The notes beneath the pieces were generated by a model, which saw only the letters and a list, made by a program, of their open reading frames with translations, did not search any database and had not been told where the DNA came from. From NCBI RefSeq assembly GCF_030445035.2, contig NC_080688.1:66559449-66623448 (forward strand): a stretch of DNA of 64,000 bases. The letters are read 5' to 3'. Both the position numbers and the translations under genes were made by a program. How positions within the stretch are numbered: the first letter of the stretch is position 1; each line of letters begins with the position of its first letter. The DNA is from Dasypus novemcinctus (lineage: Eukaryota > Chordata > Mammalia > Cingulata > Dasypodidae). Below, one piece after another: positions 33,293 to 44,072 of this stretch.

Positions 33293-33395
33293 CTTGCAAA
33301 ATTCTCCTTCTCTTCAAGGTTAAGAACTTTAAGACCTTCATTTATTCGCTCCTGTTCCACAGCATGTTCTTCCTGTTCTTTTGCTTTTCGTTGCA
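33293..33395 (-). CDS. CFAP53: CFAP53 penultimate exon
   Basis: 103 bp. Acceptor CTTTTTAG (AG at 33397-33396), then TG completing a Leu codon, then QRKAKEQEEHAVEQERINEG... to EEKENFA and the AG of a split Arg codon. Human reads LQREAKEQEERAMEQKHINES...EEKENFAR at this place. The phase agrees with both neighbours: 1 nt left from the previous exon and 2 nt passed on. The donor is AAG|GCATGA, i.e. GC instead of GT, and no GT donor fits the frame nearby. The product is a continuous charged alpha-helix, part of the coiled coil. Confidence 0.9.
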
Positions 33396-33769
33396 CTAAA
33401 AAGGCAAAAGTAATTATTTGCCAAACAACACCCTTAAAATAAGACTTTTTTCAAACAAGACTTGCTGACATCTTTCTGGGCATCAAAGCCATACTGTTTT
33501 CAGAAACGCAGAGCTTGTAACCATAGGTTGGATCTTAGGATCAACAGTCAAGGTTCACATATGCTATGATCTACACAAATGTTCTCTTATTCTTTTTTTC
33601 ATTGAAAATCTTTGATCAACTTTCTGCATACTGAATTACCACTGATAATACAATTCTCACTCTTCTCTACTTGAGGGCATACAGTTTTATTGCCATTCAT
33701 GTTAAAAAGAATAAGTATTTATTACAAAATAAATATTTTTAAAAGCTGTATATAAAAGGCACTGATAAA

Positions 33770-34690
33770 TGAGAAGAACTTAAGCATCCCAATAGAAAAA
33801 AGACAAAGGATATAAAGAGAGACTTCACAAAAGAATAATACAACTGGCCAATATACATATAGAATGTATATATCTTTGGCCCCAAAATCCATTTACAGGA
33901 ACTTATCTTGAATAACCACGGTGACGAAAACAAACAAAAAAGCCCTATGCACAGAGATAGTAACATGCAATGGAAGAAGAACCACAAAAAGTCTGGGAAC
34001 AATGTTGTGACCATTCTGTGATCCAAAACCTCTCAAAAAAAGAAGCCAAAACAAAACAAAAAACAAATAAATAATAAAATAAAATAAGTTTCAAAATAAC
34101 AAAATAGAAAAATACTGTAAACAATAATATAAACTATAGTCCATGATTACTAGCAATGCTTCAATATGTGTTCATCAATTGTAACAAATGTACCACACTA
34201 ATGAAAGATTTTGTTAATGTGGGAAAGTATGGGAGGGGGAGGAAATGGGGATTATGGGACTCCTCTATATTTTTTCTGTAACATTTGGGTAATCTAAAGC
34301 TTCTTTAAAAATTAAAAAAAAAAAGACTGGGGACATTTTGAGGCCTATTACCACCCATTTTCATAATGAACTTTAAGGCAGCCATTAAAAATCATACAAC
34401 TGAAGAAAAACGACATGGAAAAATCCTTATGATAAGTAAAAAATGCAGACTGTAAAACAGTATGTATACTATGATCCTAATTTATGAGTGTAAAAATCAT
34501 ATACATAGTAAGTACTAGAAGGAAATATACTAAGTTACAGTCCACATTCACCCTTTTCATATAGTAGCTATTCCTGGGAGGTGGAAGTATGGTTGATTTT
34601 GTTTCCTTGTTTATATGAAAAGCAGTCCTGGATCCTTAAATTTTCCATATTTTCACAATATTTTCTAAAACGTTTATCACTGATGAATAC
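33770..34690 (+). mobile_element. Ancient L1M 3' part with a younger L1 end inside
   Basis: 33770-34030 ('gagacttcacaaaagaataatac') and 34326-34690 ('ccattaaaaatcatacaac', 'gtatgtatactatgatcctaattt', 'ctattcctgggaggtggaagtatgg') are consecutive parts of an L1M 3' end. Between them, about 34085-34325 is a separate, younger L1 3' end with 'aacaatataaactatagtccatg', 'cttcaatatgtgttcatcaattgtaac' and an A-rich tail. Confidence 0.7.
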
Positions 34691-34979
34691 AGAAACTTCT
34701 CAGCCTCCAGCATTCTTCTCACTTTAAAAATTCCATCTAATGTTGGCTTAACCATTTTCAACTGCTGCTATGATTCCTGGAGTGGAAAACTAATCAATGG
34801 AACAATGATGAGCTTTCTTTCACAAAGGCCAGTAGTGTGAAATCTAAGGCAACCCTAAAATAAGTGTGTCATTACCTCTCCAGTTCCCTAGGCTGGACAG
34901 AGAGGTGACACTTCATCCTCTCAATAAATATTTCCCTTCTGTGACCAAGTGCTCTCTGAGGCTGAGAGAATATTAATAC

Positions 34980-35240
34980 AATGGTGGGCTAAGATAGAGA
35001 TGTAAAAGCAGGCCACGTGAAAGCTCTGGAAGGATGATTACTTTTGAATGAGGGAATGCGGGGGCCTCTGAAGGAAAGAGATTTCTGAGCTGGCCTTGAA
35101 GGATATCTAGGATTTCTCAAGGGTCAAGAGCATCCTGGGCAGAGAAAACTACCTGAACAAAGGTATGGAGGCATGGAGACACCGTGGAAAGAAAAGAAGG
35201 ACAGGTAAAAGGAAGCAGGGGAAGATGTGTGTATGTGTCC
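34980..35240 (-). repeat. L2 fragment
   Basis: 'gagatttctgagctggccttgaagga', 'catcctgggcagag' and 'gaacaaaggtatggagg' are reverse-orientation L2. A separate plus-orientation L2/MIR-like end ('tttgatccatagtacctatttaataaatatttg') lies at about 35340-35470. Confidence 0.6.
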
Positions 35241-35510
35241 CTTCTGACTCTTTCTAATCCCTAAGGCACATAGAGTATTCAAAGGACATACCGAGAGCAT
35301 CTCCCCCATGACTGCTTAGATTCTGCTGGGATATGCAACTCTTCCTATATTTGCCCTTCATGTCTCCAGTTAGAGGAGACCTGCAAAGGCAGGATGTTGC
35401 CTTAATTCTTTCTATATCCCATATGGTGTTTGATCCATAGTACCTATTTAATAAATATTTGATTGCTACTTAAATTAAGGCCAAATTATAACTATAATTC
35501 AGTTCCTTAC

Positions 35511-35727
35511 ATTTTTCTTGAACTTGAAGTTTTCTTGTACACATGACTTCATTCACCAGTTGTTTCCTTGCCTCCTTTTCAAGTCTCAGCTCCCTGTCCT
35601 CCTTAGCCAACTTCTTTTCCTTCTCTTCCTCTAGTATTCTGTCCAATTCTTTCTCCTGAGCTTCTTCTTCCTTACGTCGCTGTGCCACATATTCATTATA
35701 TATCTTCTGTTCCCTTACCATCTCTTC
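35511..35727 (-). CDS. CFAP53: CFAP53 exon (sixth of eight in the human numbering)
   Basis: 217 bp. Acceptor TTATACAG (AG at 35729-35728), exon begins at a codon boundary with EEMVREQKIYNEYVAQRRKE..., continues LDRILEEEKEKKLAKEDREL and ends ...VMCTRKLQVQEK plus one T. Donor GTAAGG at 35510. Human counterparts are MIREQKIYHKYLAQRREEE and EVMCTRKLQVQEK. The acceptor polypyrimidine tract is poor (TTTTATATTATACAG), and a DAS-SINE lies about 60 nt upstream in the transcript. Codes for coiled-coil sequence with an almost unbroken run of Glu, Lys and Arg. Confidence 0.94.
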
Positions 35728-35790
35728 CTGTATAATATAAAATTTTATGTTAAAATTTTTGGGTATGATAATAACATTGAGGATGTTTTT

Positions 35791-36158
35791 TTTTTTTAAA
35801 AGATTTATTTATTTAATTCTTCCCTCCCCCCCGGGGGGGGTCTGTTCTTGGTGTCTGTTTGCTGCGTCTTGTTTCTTTGTCCGCTTCTGTTGTCGTCAGC
35901 GGCACGGGAAGTGTGGGCGGCGCCATTCCTGGGCAGGCTGCTCTTTGTTTTCACGCTGGGCGGCTTTCCTCACGGGCGCACTCCTTGTGCGTGGGGCTCC
36001 CCCACGCAGGGGACACCCTTGCGTGGCACGGCACTCCTTGCGCGCATCAGCGCTGCACATGGCCAGCTCCACACGGGTCAAGGAGGCCCAGGGTTTGAAC
36101 CGCGGACCTCCCATATGGTAGACGGACGCCCTAACCACTGGGCCAAAGTCCGTTTCCC
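35791..36158 (-). mobile_element. Young DAS-SINE next to a CFAP53 splice acceptor
   Basis: Perfect 12-bp duplication GAGGATGTTTTT at 35779-35790 and 36159-36170. It lacks the same 47-bp body segment as the copies at 11638 and 61738, and differs from the 11638 copy mostly at CpG positions. It is in the same orientation as CFAP53, so its A tail faces the exon at 35727. Confidence 0.95.
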
Positions 36159-36199
36159 GAGGATGTTTTTAAAACGAGCAACAATTATTTGGAGCTACA

Positions 36200-36389
36200 T
36201 ACATATTGAAAGATTTTCAGATGAAACATTATGATATCTGGGATTTGCATCAGAATATCCGAGGTGATGACAAGGAAAGGGTGGGGATAGAGACTGACCG
36301 TTAGTTGATAGCTACTGACGCTAGGTGATGGGCACATGGGGGTTCGTTGTACTATTCTTTGTATCTGTTTGAACTATTTTAAAATGCAC
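36200..36389. repeat. Old LINE 3'-end-like remnant
   Basis: 'atctgggatttgcatcagaatatccgagg', 'gatagctactgacgctaggtgatgggcacatgggggttcg' and 'actattttaaaatgcac' resemble a frequent ancient mammalian repeat end. A similar segment lies at about 49960-50150. Family not assigned. Confidence 0.45.
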
Positions 36390-37520
36390 TTTTTCCTTTT
36401 AACTTTTCACTTAGAAACACCTTCAAATCTATAGGACAACCATAAAAACAATACAAGCCCCCATACAGAGAACTCCAACACACCTCCACCACAACCCCCC
36501 AGAAACCCAGATCCACCAACTCCAACATCCTGCCACATTTGCTACATCATTCCACCCACCCATTCATCTATCTATTTATCCACCCATCTACCTCCCCATG
36601 AATTCATCCTCTGAACACCCGAGTGTAGGCTCTACACATCATGCACTTTGAAGTTTAACACTGCCATGTGCATTTCCCAAGCACAAAATGACCCCACCTA
36701 TGTAACGATCCTAAGTGCAGCTTTCAAGCTCAAGAAATCCAACATTGATATAAAGCTTACAGTCTGTGTTCAACCTTTTCATACGCCCCAATAATTTGGG
36801 GCTTTTGCTGCCTTTCATCCCCACCAGATCCCATCCTGGAGCATGTATTGCATTCAATTGTCATTTTCTCTTTAGTTGCTCCCTCTTTTTAAAAAATTTA
36901 AGGGAACATATATTCAACATAAACCTTCCCATCTCAACCTCTCCCAGACATACCATTCAATAGGATCAATCACACTCACAACACTGCAGTCCCCTCACCA
37001 CCCTCTACCACCAAAACTTTCCATCTCCCCAAACAGAAACCCCACACCCATCATGCATCAACTCCTATCTCCTCTGCCCCCAGCACCCTGCACTCCAACT
37101 TCTGCCCCTATCAGTTTGCATATTTTCCAACACTTTCTTTGTAGCTACAATGGAGCTCAAATTTAACATTCCAAATCCATAAAAAAGCAAACTCTTTGCT
37201 CTGATACCAACTCAACTTAAATAATTTACACAAACTATGTTCCTATACCCTTCCATCTTCCTACACCTATGCAGCTCTTGTCACAAACCACATGTCTATC
37301 ATTATGACCCCCAAACCACTGACTTATCAATATATTCTATGCACCTGCCTTTTAGATCCTGTAGGAAGAGAAAGTAGAGTTGCATACCAAAATTACAATA
37401 ATACTAGCATTTACATCTACCCATGGCATTATCCACTCCAGAGATCTTTATTTCTTCATGTGACTTTAATCTATTTCTATTGTCTTTTCCTTTTAACCTG
37501 CAGAACTCTCTTTAGCATCC
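36390..37520 (-). mobile_element. Half-L1-like 3' region, C-rich copy
   Basis: Collinear with 10470-11550: 'accatacagagaactccaacac', '...aagaaatccaacattgatataaagcttacagtc', 'cccaaacagaaaccccacaccc' and 'ggagatctttatttcttca'. It is unusually rich in A and C on the plus strand compared with its two sister copies. It ends where the small DAS-SINE at 37541 is inserted. Confidence 0.65.
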
Positions 37521-37540
37521 ATTAAAGATGTTATAATACA

Positions 37541-37656
37541 GGAAGTGGGTTTGGCTCAACTGATAGAGTATCCGCCTACCATATGGGAGGTCCAGAGTTC
37601 AAACCCAGGGAAGGGGGAGGGGAGAGAAATAAAAAATAAATCTTTAAAAAAAAAAG
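37541..37656 (+). mobile_element. Minimal DAS-SINE (head plus tail only)
   Basis: A 116-bp copy: GGAAGTGGGTTTGGCTCAACTGATAGAG head and B box AGTTCAAACCC, fused directly to the 3' part AAGGGGGAGGGGAGAGAAATAAA...AAATCTTTAAA. About 280 bp of body is absent. Perfect 18-bp duplication TAAAGATGTTATAATACA at 37523-37540 and 37657-37674. Confidence 0.95.
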
Positions 37657-37674
37657 TAAAGATGTTATAATACA

Positions 37675-37855
37675 TTTTAAAATAAGTCAAGCACTTTCCC
37701 AACGTGTTTATCAAAGCAGTTTCCAAATAATTTTCAATGATACAGCTTTATTTTAAATTATTTTAATTCAGGAAGGTGAAATCTTAACTTGAAGTCTTAA
37801 CTTGATAAAATAATAAGTCTCTACTATTATTACAGTGCTGATCTTGTGACTGGAA
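37675..37855. other. Unclassified intron sequence
   Basis: AT-rich, no named element. Confidence 0.4.
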
Positions 37856-37859
37856 GATA

Positions 37860-37990
37860 AGTCACCTGATTCTTTTTAGACAATCACCTGGAGAGCTTTA
37901 AAAAATACTGATGGCTGAGTCCCACCCCTAAAAATTCCAAAATGGGTATCTTCTAAGTTCCCAATGATTGTAGTGTGCAACCAAGGTTGA
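37860..37990. repeat. MER5-like DNA transposon fragment
   Basis: 'aatcacctggagagctttaaaaaatactgatggctgagtcccaccc' matches the MER5 (hAT-Charlie non-autonomous) body. Confidence 0.65.
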
Positions 37991-38394
37991 AATTTGCTGC
38001 CTTATAATGCAGGTGTTTTTAATTGGCTTGACTTCCTGTCCTTCATGGTGCTACATGTGTGCTGGTCCATCCAATCTCCGATCCACTCTCTTTCAAGACA
38101 ATATCATAGAACTGAGGTAGGATTAGCAAGGTCTGAGGGAGTAGCTGCACCCTCAGAATGGCTTGTACACACAGTAAGCCTCTACCCCAGGAGCCATTTT
38201 GGCTCACCAACTGTTTTTGTAAGTAGAATTAATTGGAATCCAGCCAGACTCATTCATTTGTGTGCTATGGCTGCTTTTGCCCTACAATACAATTAAGTAG
38301 TTGTGACAGAGATTGTACTTACAAAATATTTACTATATGGGCCTTTATATTAAAATTTTTGGGAAAAAAATGCCAATTCCTGCTCTAACCCAAT
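37991..38394. other. Unclassified intron sequence
   Basis: No repeat or exon recognised; the 100-codon frame at 37994-38296 has no family signature. Confidence 0.4.
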
Positions 38395-38990
38395 TATTCT
38401 CGTACTTAAGCATGCATCAGAATTCCCTGGAGGGTTTGTTAAAACTCAGATTGATGGAAACTTAGTTAGTGGGAGTGGAAACCAGAGTTTCTGATTCAAT
38501 AGGTAAGCAAAGAGGCCCCAGAATTTGCATTTCTTTTTTTTTTTTTAATTTCTCTCCCCTTCCCCCCGCCAGTTGTCTGCTCTCTGTGTCCATTTGCTGT
38601 GTGTTCTTCTCTGACTGCTTCTATCCTTATCAGCGGCACCAGGAATCTGTGTTTCTTTTTGTTGCGTCATCTTGTGTCACCTCTCTGTGTGCGCGGCGTC
38701 ATTCCTGAGCAGGTTGCACTTCCACGCTGGGCAGCTCTCCTTACGGGGCGCACTCCTTGTACGTGGGGCTCCCCTACGCGGGGACACCCCTGTGTGGCAG
38801 GGCACTCCTTGCGCACATCAGCACTGCACATGGGCCAGCTCCACATGGGTCAAGGAAGCCTGGAGTTTGAACCGCAGACCTCCCATGTGGTAGATGGACG
38901 CCCTATCCATTGGGCCAAGTCCGCATCCCAGAATTCGCATTACTAACCAGTTCCCAGGTGACGCTGGTGCTGCTCGTCTTTTCAACAAAT
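38395..38990. repeat. MER5-like element carrying a DAS-SINE
   Basis: 'catcagaattccctggagggtttgttaaaactcagatt' and 'gagtttctgattcaataggtaagc...ccccagaatttgcat' before the SINE, and 'ccagttcccaggtgacgctggtgctgct' after it, are MER5 blocks in order. Confidence 0.7.
38532..38928 (-). mobile_element. DAS-SINE, full length
   Basis: Duplication CAGAATTYGCATT at 38519-38531 and 38929-38941 (one mismatch). Poly-T/AATTTCTC tail to the left, tRNA-like head ...CCATTGGGCCAAGTCCGCATCC to the right. Confidence 0.93.
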
Positions 38991-39049
38991 GATGCTGGAA
39001 GGCTACTATGATGCCACCAGTTGGCAGAATGACTGCTCTAATCTTACCT

Positions 39050-39540
39050 TATTATTTATTCACTCAAGAAATACATATTGAACAACTATATGCTAGGTTA
39101 GCCCTGGAGGTGCTGCAGTGAATAAAACAAAGTCCTTGCCATCCCAGAGCTTACATCCTACCAGGGTTATCAGAATATAGATGAATAAATAATAAGCTAC
39201 AGAGTTGGGCTGTGAGGGGAATGGCTATGAGAGACGCAATGACCAGGGAAGGCCTCTGTGAGGAGGGAAGTCTTGGGCAGAGCCTTAGGTGAAGTGAGGG
39301 AGTCAGCCCTGCATGTGTCTGGGGAAGAGCATCTCTAGCAAAAGGAAAAGGAGGTTAGAGGTCCTGAGGGGAACGTGTATTTGAGGAAGAACTTGGAGGC
39401 TGGAGGAGCTGGGAGGGAGGGAGAGGTGGAAGGGCCTTGGAGGCCACAATGAAGATTTTGAATTACCAGTGATAGCATATTGGTAGATTTGAGGAGCTGA
39501 GTGAAGTCATCTGAGATACATCACTCCAGCTATTGTATGT
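39050..39540 (-). repeat. L2 LINE 3' part
   Basis: 'ttattcactcaagaaatacatattgaacaac', 'ttgccatcccagagcttacatcctacc', 'caatgaccagggaaggcctctgtgagg' and 'agggccttggaggcca' are reverse-orientation L2 in order. Confidence 0.8.
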
Positions 39541-40015
39541 GTTAGAGAAAAAATGGAGCTCACTAGGACATGGAGACTGACATGACTGCAGGCAGGAAGT
39601 TTATCAGGAAGTTCTCCCAACAGAGGGGGTCTGAAGAACAGCCTTCAGCCCACCCCTGGCTGAGGCAATCATGAATTTATACAGTACATCTATAGGCAGG
39701 AACATGCTTAGTTAGTGGGAGTGGGTTGGGCTGGGGTAAGATTCAAGGGCCAATAGGGATGGCTAGGAGGTGGTGGGCTAGGGGTAGTGAATTCTAGGGA
39801 TGCAGGAGGGGTTGGTGGTGTCATGTGATTTCTTTGTCTATTCTTGTGAGGACATGAACTGTATCTGAACACATAGGCTCTGGATGGGGGACTGTTCTGC
39901 ATCACGGGAATGCAAGTTACTCTCTGTTAACCATTGTAAACCTTGTGATCATTTAATCATTAAAAAGCTCGTAAGGGAGAAACCTCTAACAGTGTGGGGA
40001 ATAGGCTGTATGACA
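39541..40015. other. Unclassified intron sequence
   Basis: G-rich stretches with tandem-like 'gggctggggtaag' and 'aggaggtggtgggctaggggtag'. Possibly a diverged LTR, but nothing diagnostic. Confidence 0.3.
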
Positions 40016-40019
40016 GAGA

Positions 40020-40340
40020 ATCTAGGAGACAATTTACCTTTCTTATTTGTAACAGCAAAAGATGAGAAATTATACATTTACCCTTTAATAGAGGACTGGA
40101 TAAATAAAAAATGGTGCAAGGTACCCCTTACAATGCTCTAAAAGGAATGCACAATAACCCTCTAAACCTCTATGGAGAGAGCTTTTCTAGGCTATATTGT
40201 CGCAAATATCATATGGGTACTGTGCTGCCTTTTGTGAAAGAAGGAGGGATACAAATATATAACTGTATGTGTATATGTATGTATATATTTATATTCATAT
40301 ATACACATTTGCATACATTTTCAAAAAGAAACAATAGGGA
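40020..40340 (+). mobile_element. Ancient L1 3' end
   Basis: 'ttacctttcttatttgtaacagcaaaagatg', 'gactggataaataaaaaatggtgc' and 'gtgctgccttttgtgaaagaagg' match an L1M 3' end; an AT microsatellite-like stretch follows at 40255-40320. Confidence 0.6.
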
Positions 40341-41155
40341 ATAAAGTGAAAAAAAAAGTTTACCTATAGATGTAGAAGTAGGGTAACAGGGCAGGAATGA
40401 GAGCTAGACTTATGAACGTCCCTTGATTTAAAGTATTGACATCCAAATCCTGTAAATTATTTGTGCAGTGAAAAAGTCATAATTGAATTTTAGAAAGCAA
40501 TCCCCCAAAAAATAAACATTAAAAAAACTTTGAAACAAATGAAATACAGATTACTGGGGCCCTAACTGTATATCCATAAAATTACTCCAAATGACTTTAA
40601 AATATAGATATCTGTATCTCCCTACTGTAATATATCCTGAGAACAAAATGAACCTCAAAGAAATCTTAAACTGCATTCAGTCACCTTATTGCTTGCAATA
40701 ATATTGGTATATAGAAAAGACTATTTACACAGTATATTATATAAATAAGATAGAATAATAAATAATTATGCTAACATTAAGAACCAAGATTTTCATCACA
40801 ATAAAGGAGAAAAATTTTAAAGACTCTATAAATTTTAATTTTAATTGAAAATATCAGTATAAAGTAAAGACTTTCTTCTTGGGGAGGAAAAAGGATTCTC
40901 TAATTCTGTTTACTAGAAGCAGGAATGATTCAGTAGCAATGAGTTCATCTAACTCTCAGGTTGTAGTCTATATTAAATATCATTTGCCACTTAAAGGAAC
41001 CAAGAATACTTTGGAAAATGACTGATTCCAAGTCTGGAAAGGAAAATGTACAAAATGAACTAGAGACATCTTATTATGCCAGAAAGCAAGAATATTATCA
41101 AAGACTAATGGGTAGTACCAAAGGGCAAAGCAGCCAACTTGAAGGTACTACCACT
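40341..41155. other. AT-rich CFAP53 intron sequence
   Basis: No exon or named repeat recognised. Confidence 0.4.
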
Positions 41156-42666
41156 GGTCCAAGATGGGACAACTGAAGCATCAAAAAGAGTGGCCTGAAG
41201 AATCCACTAAAAAACTAGTAAAACTATTAAACAAATTTAGCAAGTGGCAGAGTACAAGATTAAATATACAAAAATCAATTGTATTTCTGTACACTCACAA
41301 TGAACAATCTGAAAATGAAATTAAGAAAACAATTCCATTTACAATAGCATCAAAAAGAATAAAATACTTAGGAATAAATTTAACCAAAGTACAAAGCCTT
41401 TACTCTAAAAACAAGAAAATCTTATTTTAAAAAATTAAAGAAGGTTAAAGTAAATGGAAAGATATCCTAAGTTCATGGATTGGAAGACTTAATATTATTA
41501 AGATGGCAATAGGCCCCAAACTGATACACATAATCAACACAATCTCTATCAAAATACCAACTGGCTTCCTTGCAGAAACTGGCAGGCTGATCGTAAATTC
41601 ATATGGAAATTCAAGGGACCCAGAATAGCCAAAATCATCTCAAAAAAGAACAAAGTAGGATGACTCACATTTCCCAACTTAAAAACTTACTACCAAAGCA
41701 ATGGTAATCAAGACAATGTGGTACTAGCACAAGGAAAGATATCAGGTCAATGAAATAGAATTGAGAGGTCAGAAATTAACCCATACATCTGATTTTCAAC
41801 AAGAGTGTTAAGACCATTCAATGGGGCAAGAACAGTCTTTTCAACAAATACTGCTTGGATAACTGTATAGCAACATGCAAAACAATGAACTTAGAAACTT
41901 GCTTCACACCATATACAAAAATTCACTCAAAATGCATCAAAGACCTAAATAGATCAAATACTCTTAGAAGGAAAAACATAGTAATAAATCCCCATGACTT
42001 TAGATTTGACAAAGGACTCACAGATATGATATCAAAATCACAAACAACAAAAGAAAAATAGTTAAGTTGGACTTCATCAAAATTAAATAAAAATTATATT
42101 TACTTCAAAAAATACAAGAAAAAAAGAAAACAATGACAACAAAATACCATAAGAAAGTGAAAAGACAACCTGCAGAATGGGAGAAAATATTTGCAAATCA
42201 TATACTTGATAAAGAAATTGTATCTAAATATATAGATATAGATTACAACACAATAATAAAAAGATAATAACCAAACTAAAATATGGGCAAAGAGATACTT
42301 CTCCAAGGAATATATGCATATGATCAATATGTACATGAAAGAGATGCTCAACATCATTTGCTATTAGAGAAATGCAAATCAAAACCACGTGAGATATCAC
42401 TTCACACCCACTGGTTTGACTAGTATTAAAGTCAGATAATAAGTGTTGGTAAGGACATGGAGAAATTGGAACCTTCATATACTACTGGTGAGAACACAAA
42501 ATGGTACAGCCATTTTGGGAAATAGTCTGGCAGTTACTCAAATGACTGAACACAAAGATACCATATGATCCAGCAATTCTACTGCTAGGTATATACCCAA
42601 GAGAACTGAAAACATATGTGTACCCAAAAACATGTACACAGCAATGTTTATAAAAATATTACTCAT

Positions 42667-43155
42667 GGGAAGCGGAGGTGGCTCAAGCAATTGGGCTCCC
42701 ACTACCATATAGGAGCTCCAGGGTTTGATGCCCAGGGTCTTCTGGTGAAGGTAAGCTGGACTGTGTGGCAAGCTGGCCCATGCAGAGAGCTGGCCTGCAC
42801 AGAGTGCTGGCCTGGGTAGAATGCTGGCCTAGGCAGAGTGCTGGCCTGTGCAGAGTACTGCCCCACACAGGAGTGCTGCCCTGCACAGGAGTCCTGGCCC
42901 ACTCAGGAGCTGATGCAGCAAGATGACACAACAAAAAAGAGACACAGTGGAGACAATAAGAGACGCAGCAGATCAGAGAGCTGAGGTGGCGCAAGAGAAT
43001 GATCGCCTCTCTCCCATTCTGGAAGGTCCTAGGATTGGTTCTCGGTGTCACCTAATGAGAATACAAGCAGACCCAGAAGAACACACAGTGAATGGACACA
43101 GAGAGCAGACAATGGAGGGAGGGGGGAGAAAGAAAGAAATAAACTGTTAAAAAAT
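42667..43155 (+). mobile_element. Long composite DAS-type SINE with internal repeats
   Basis: 489 bp. Standard head (GGGAAGCGGAGGTGGCTCAAGCAATTGGG) followed by about eight 17-18-bp units of form GCTGGCCTGxxCAGAGT (42772-42910), the DAS GATGACACAACAAAAAAGAGACAC block, a second tRNA-like unit (about 42977-43052: GAGGTGGCGCAAGAGAATGATCGCC...GGATTGGTTCTCGG) and the DAS 3' end. Duplication ATATTAYTCAT at 42656-42666 and 43156-43166. Confidence 0.85.
42772..42910 (+). repeat. 17-18-bp tandem repeat inside a SINE
   Basis: About eight imperfect units, the best being GCTGGCCTGCACAGAGT, GCTGGCCTGGGTAGAAT, GCTGGCCTAGGCAGAGT and GCTGGCCTGTGCAGAGT. Later units become GCTGCCCTGCACAGGAGT. Confidence 0.9.
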
Positions 43156-43485
43156 ATATTATTCATAATAGCCGAAAGGTGGAAACAACCCAAATGCCTA
43201 TCATCTATTGAATGGATAAATGAAATGTGATATCCATTCGATGGAATATTATTAGGCCATAAAAAGTAATGAGGTACTAAAATATTCTATGACACAAATG
43301 AACCTTGAAAATATTATGCTAAGTGAGAAAAGCCAGTCACAAAAGACCACATATATGAGTACACGAAAATCCAGAATAGGAAAATCTATAAAGACAGAAA
43401 GGAGATTAGTGGTTGCTTAGGGCTGGGAAGTGGGTACAGAAATGGGAAGGTAGGAGTATGAGAGCTAAAGAGTACAGAGTTTCTT

Positions 43486-43873
43486 ATTTTAAATTTATTT
43501 TTATTTCTCATCCCCTCCCTGCCCAACCCCCCATTTGCTGTGTGTTCTGTGTCTCCTTGCCATCTCATCAGGTAGCACAGGAATCTGTTTCTCTTTTTGT
43601 TGCATCATCTTGCTGTGTCAGTTTTCCGTGTGTGCGGTGCCACTCCTGGGCAGGCTGCGCTTTTCGCACAGGGTGGCTCTCCTTGTGTGGCTCACTCCTT
43701 GCGCATGGGGCTCCCCTATGCAGGGGATACTCCTGTGTGGCACAGCACTCCTTGCACACAGTAGCACTGCGCATGGGCCAGCTCACCACATGGGCCAGGA
43801 AGCCCTGGGTTTGAACCCTGGACCTTCTATATGGTAGGTGGACACTGTATCAGTTAAGCCATATCCATTTTCC
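43486..43873 (-). mobile_element. DAS-SINE, full length
   Basis: Duplication TACAGASTTTCTT at 43473-43485 and 43874-43886 (one mismatch). More diverged than the copies at 11638 or 29148. Confidence 0.9.
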
Positions 43874-44072
43874 TACAGACTTTCTTTTTGAGGTAATGAA
43901 TGTGTTCTAAAATTGACTGTGGTGGTAGTTGCAAATATCTGTGAATACACTAAAATCCAATGAACTGAATACTTTAAATTGGTAACTAGTATATGTGAAT
44001 TATATCTCAATAAAGCTGTAAAAAAATAAATAAAATGATTCAGTTGAGGAAAAAAAAGTGAAAAAAACAATT

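Larger units (their letters stand above)
41160..44035 (+). mobile_element. L1 3' half, interrupted by two DAS-SINEs
   Basis: Encodes ORF2 text from the RT C-terminus onward: [29 protein letters not shown], then CFTPYTKIHSKCIKDLN, all with stops between. The 3'UTR ends at about 44030 ('tatatctcaataaagctgtaaaaaaataaataaa'). It is split by SINEs at 42667-43155 and 43486-43873; the L1 text resumes cleanly after each. Confidence 0.85.

Noticed and set aside
35859..36234. Repeated 80-130-codon proteins rich in Cys, Leu and Arg
   Set aside because: The same peptides recur wherever a DAS-SINE occurs, on both strands. They are translations of the SINE.
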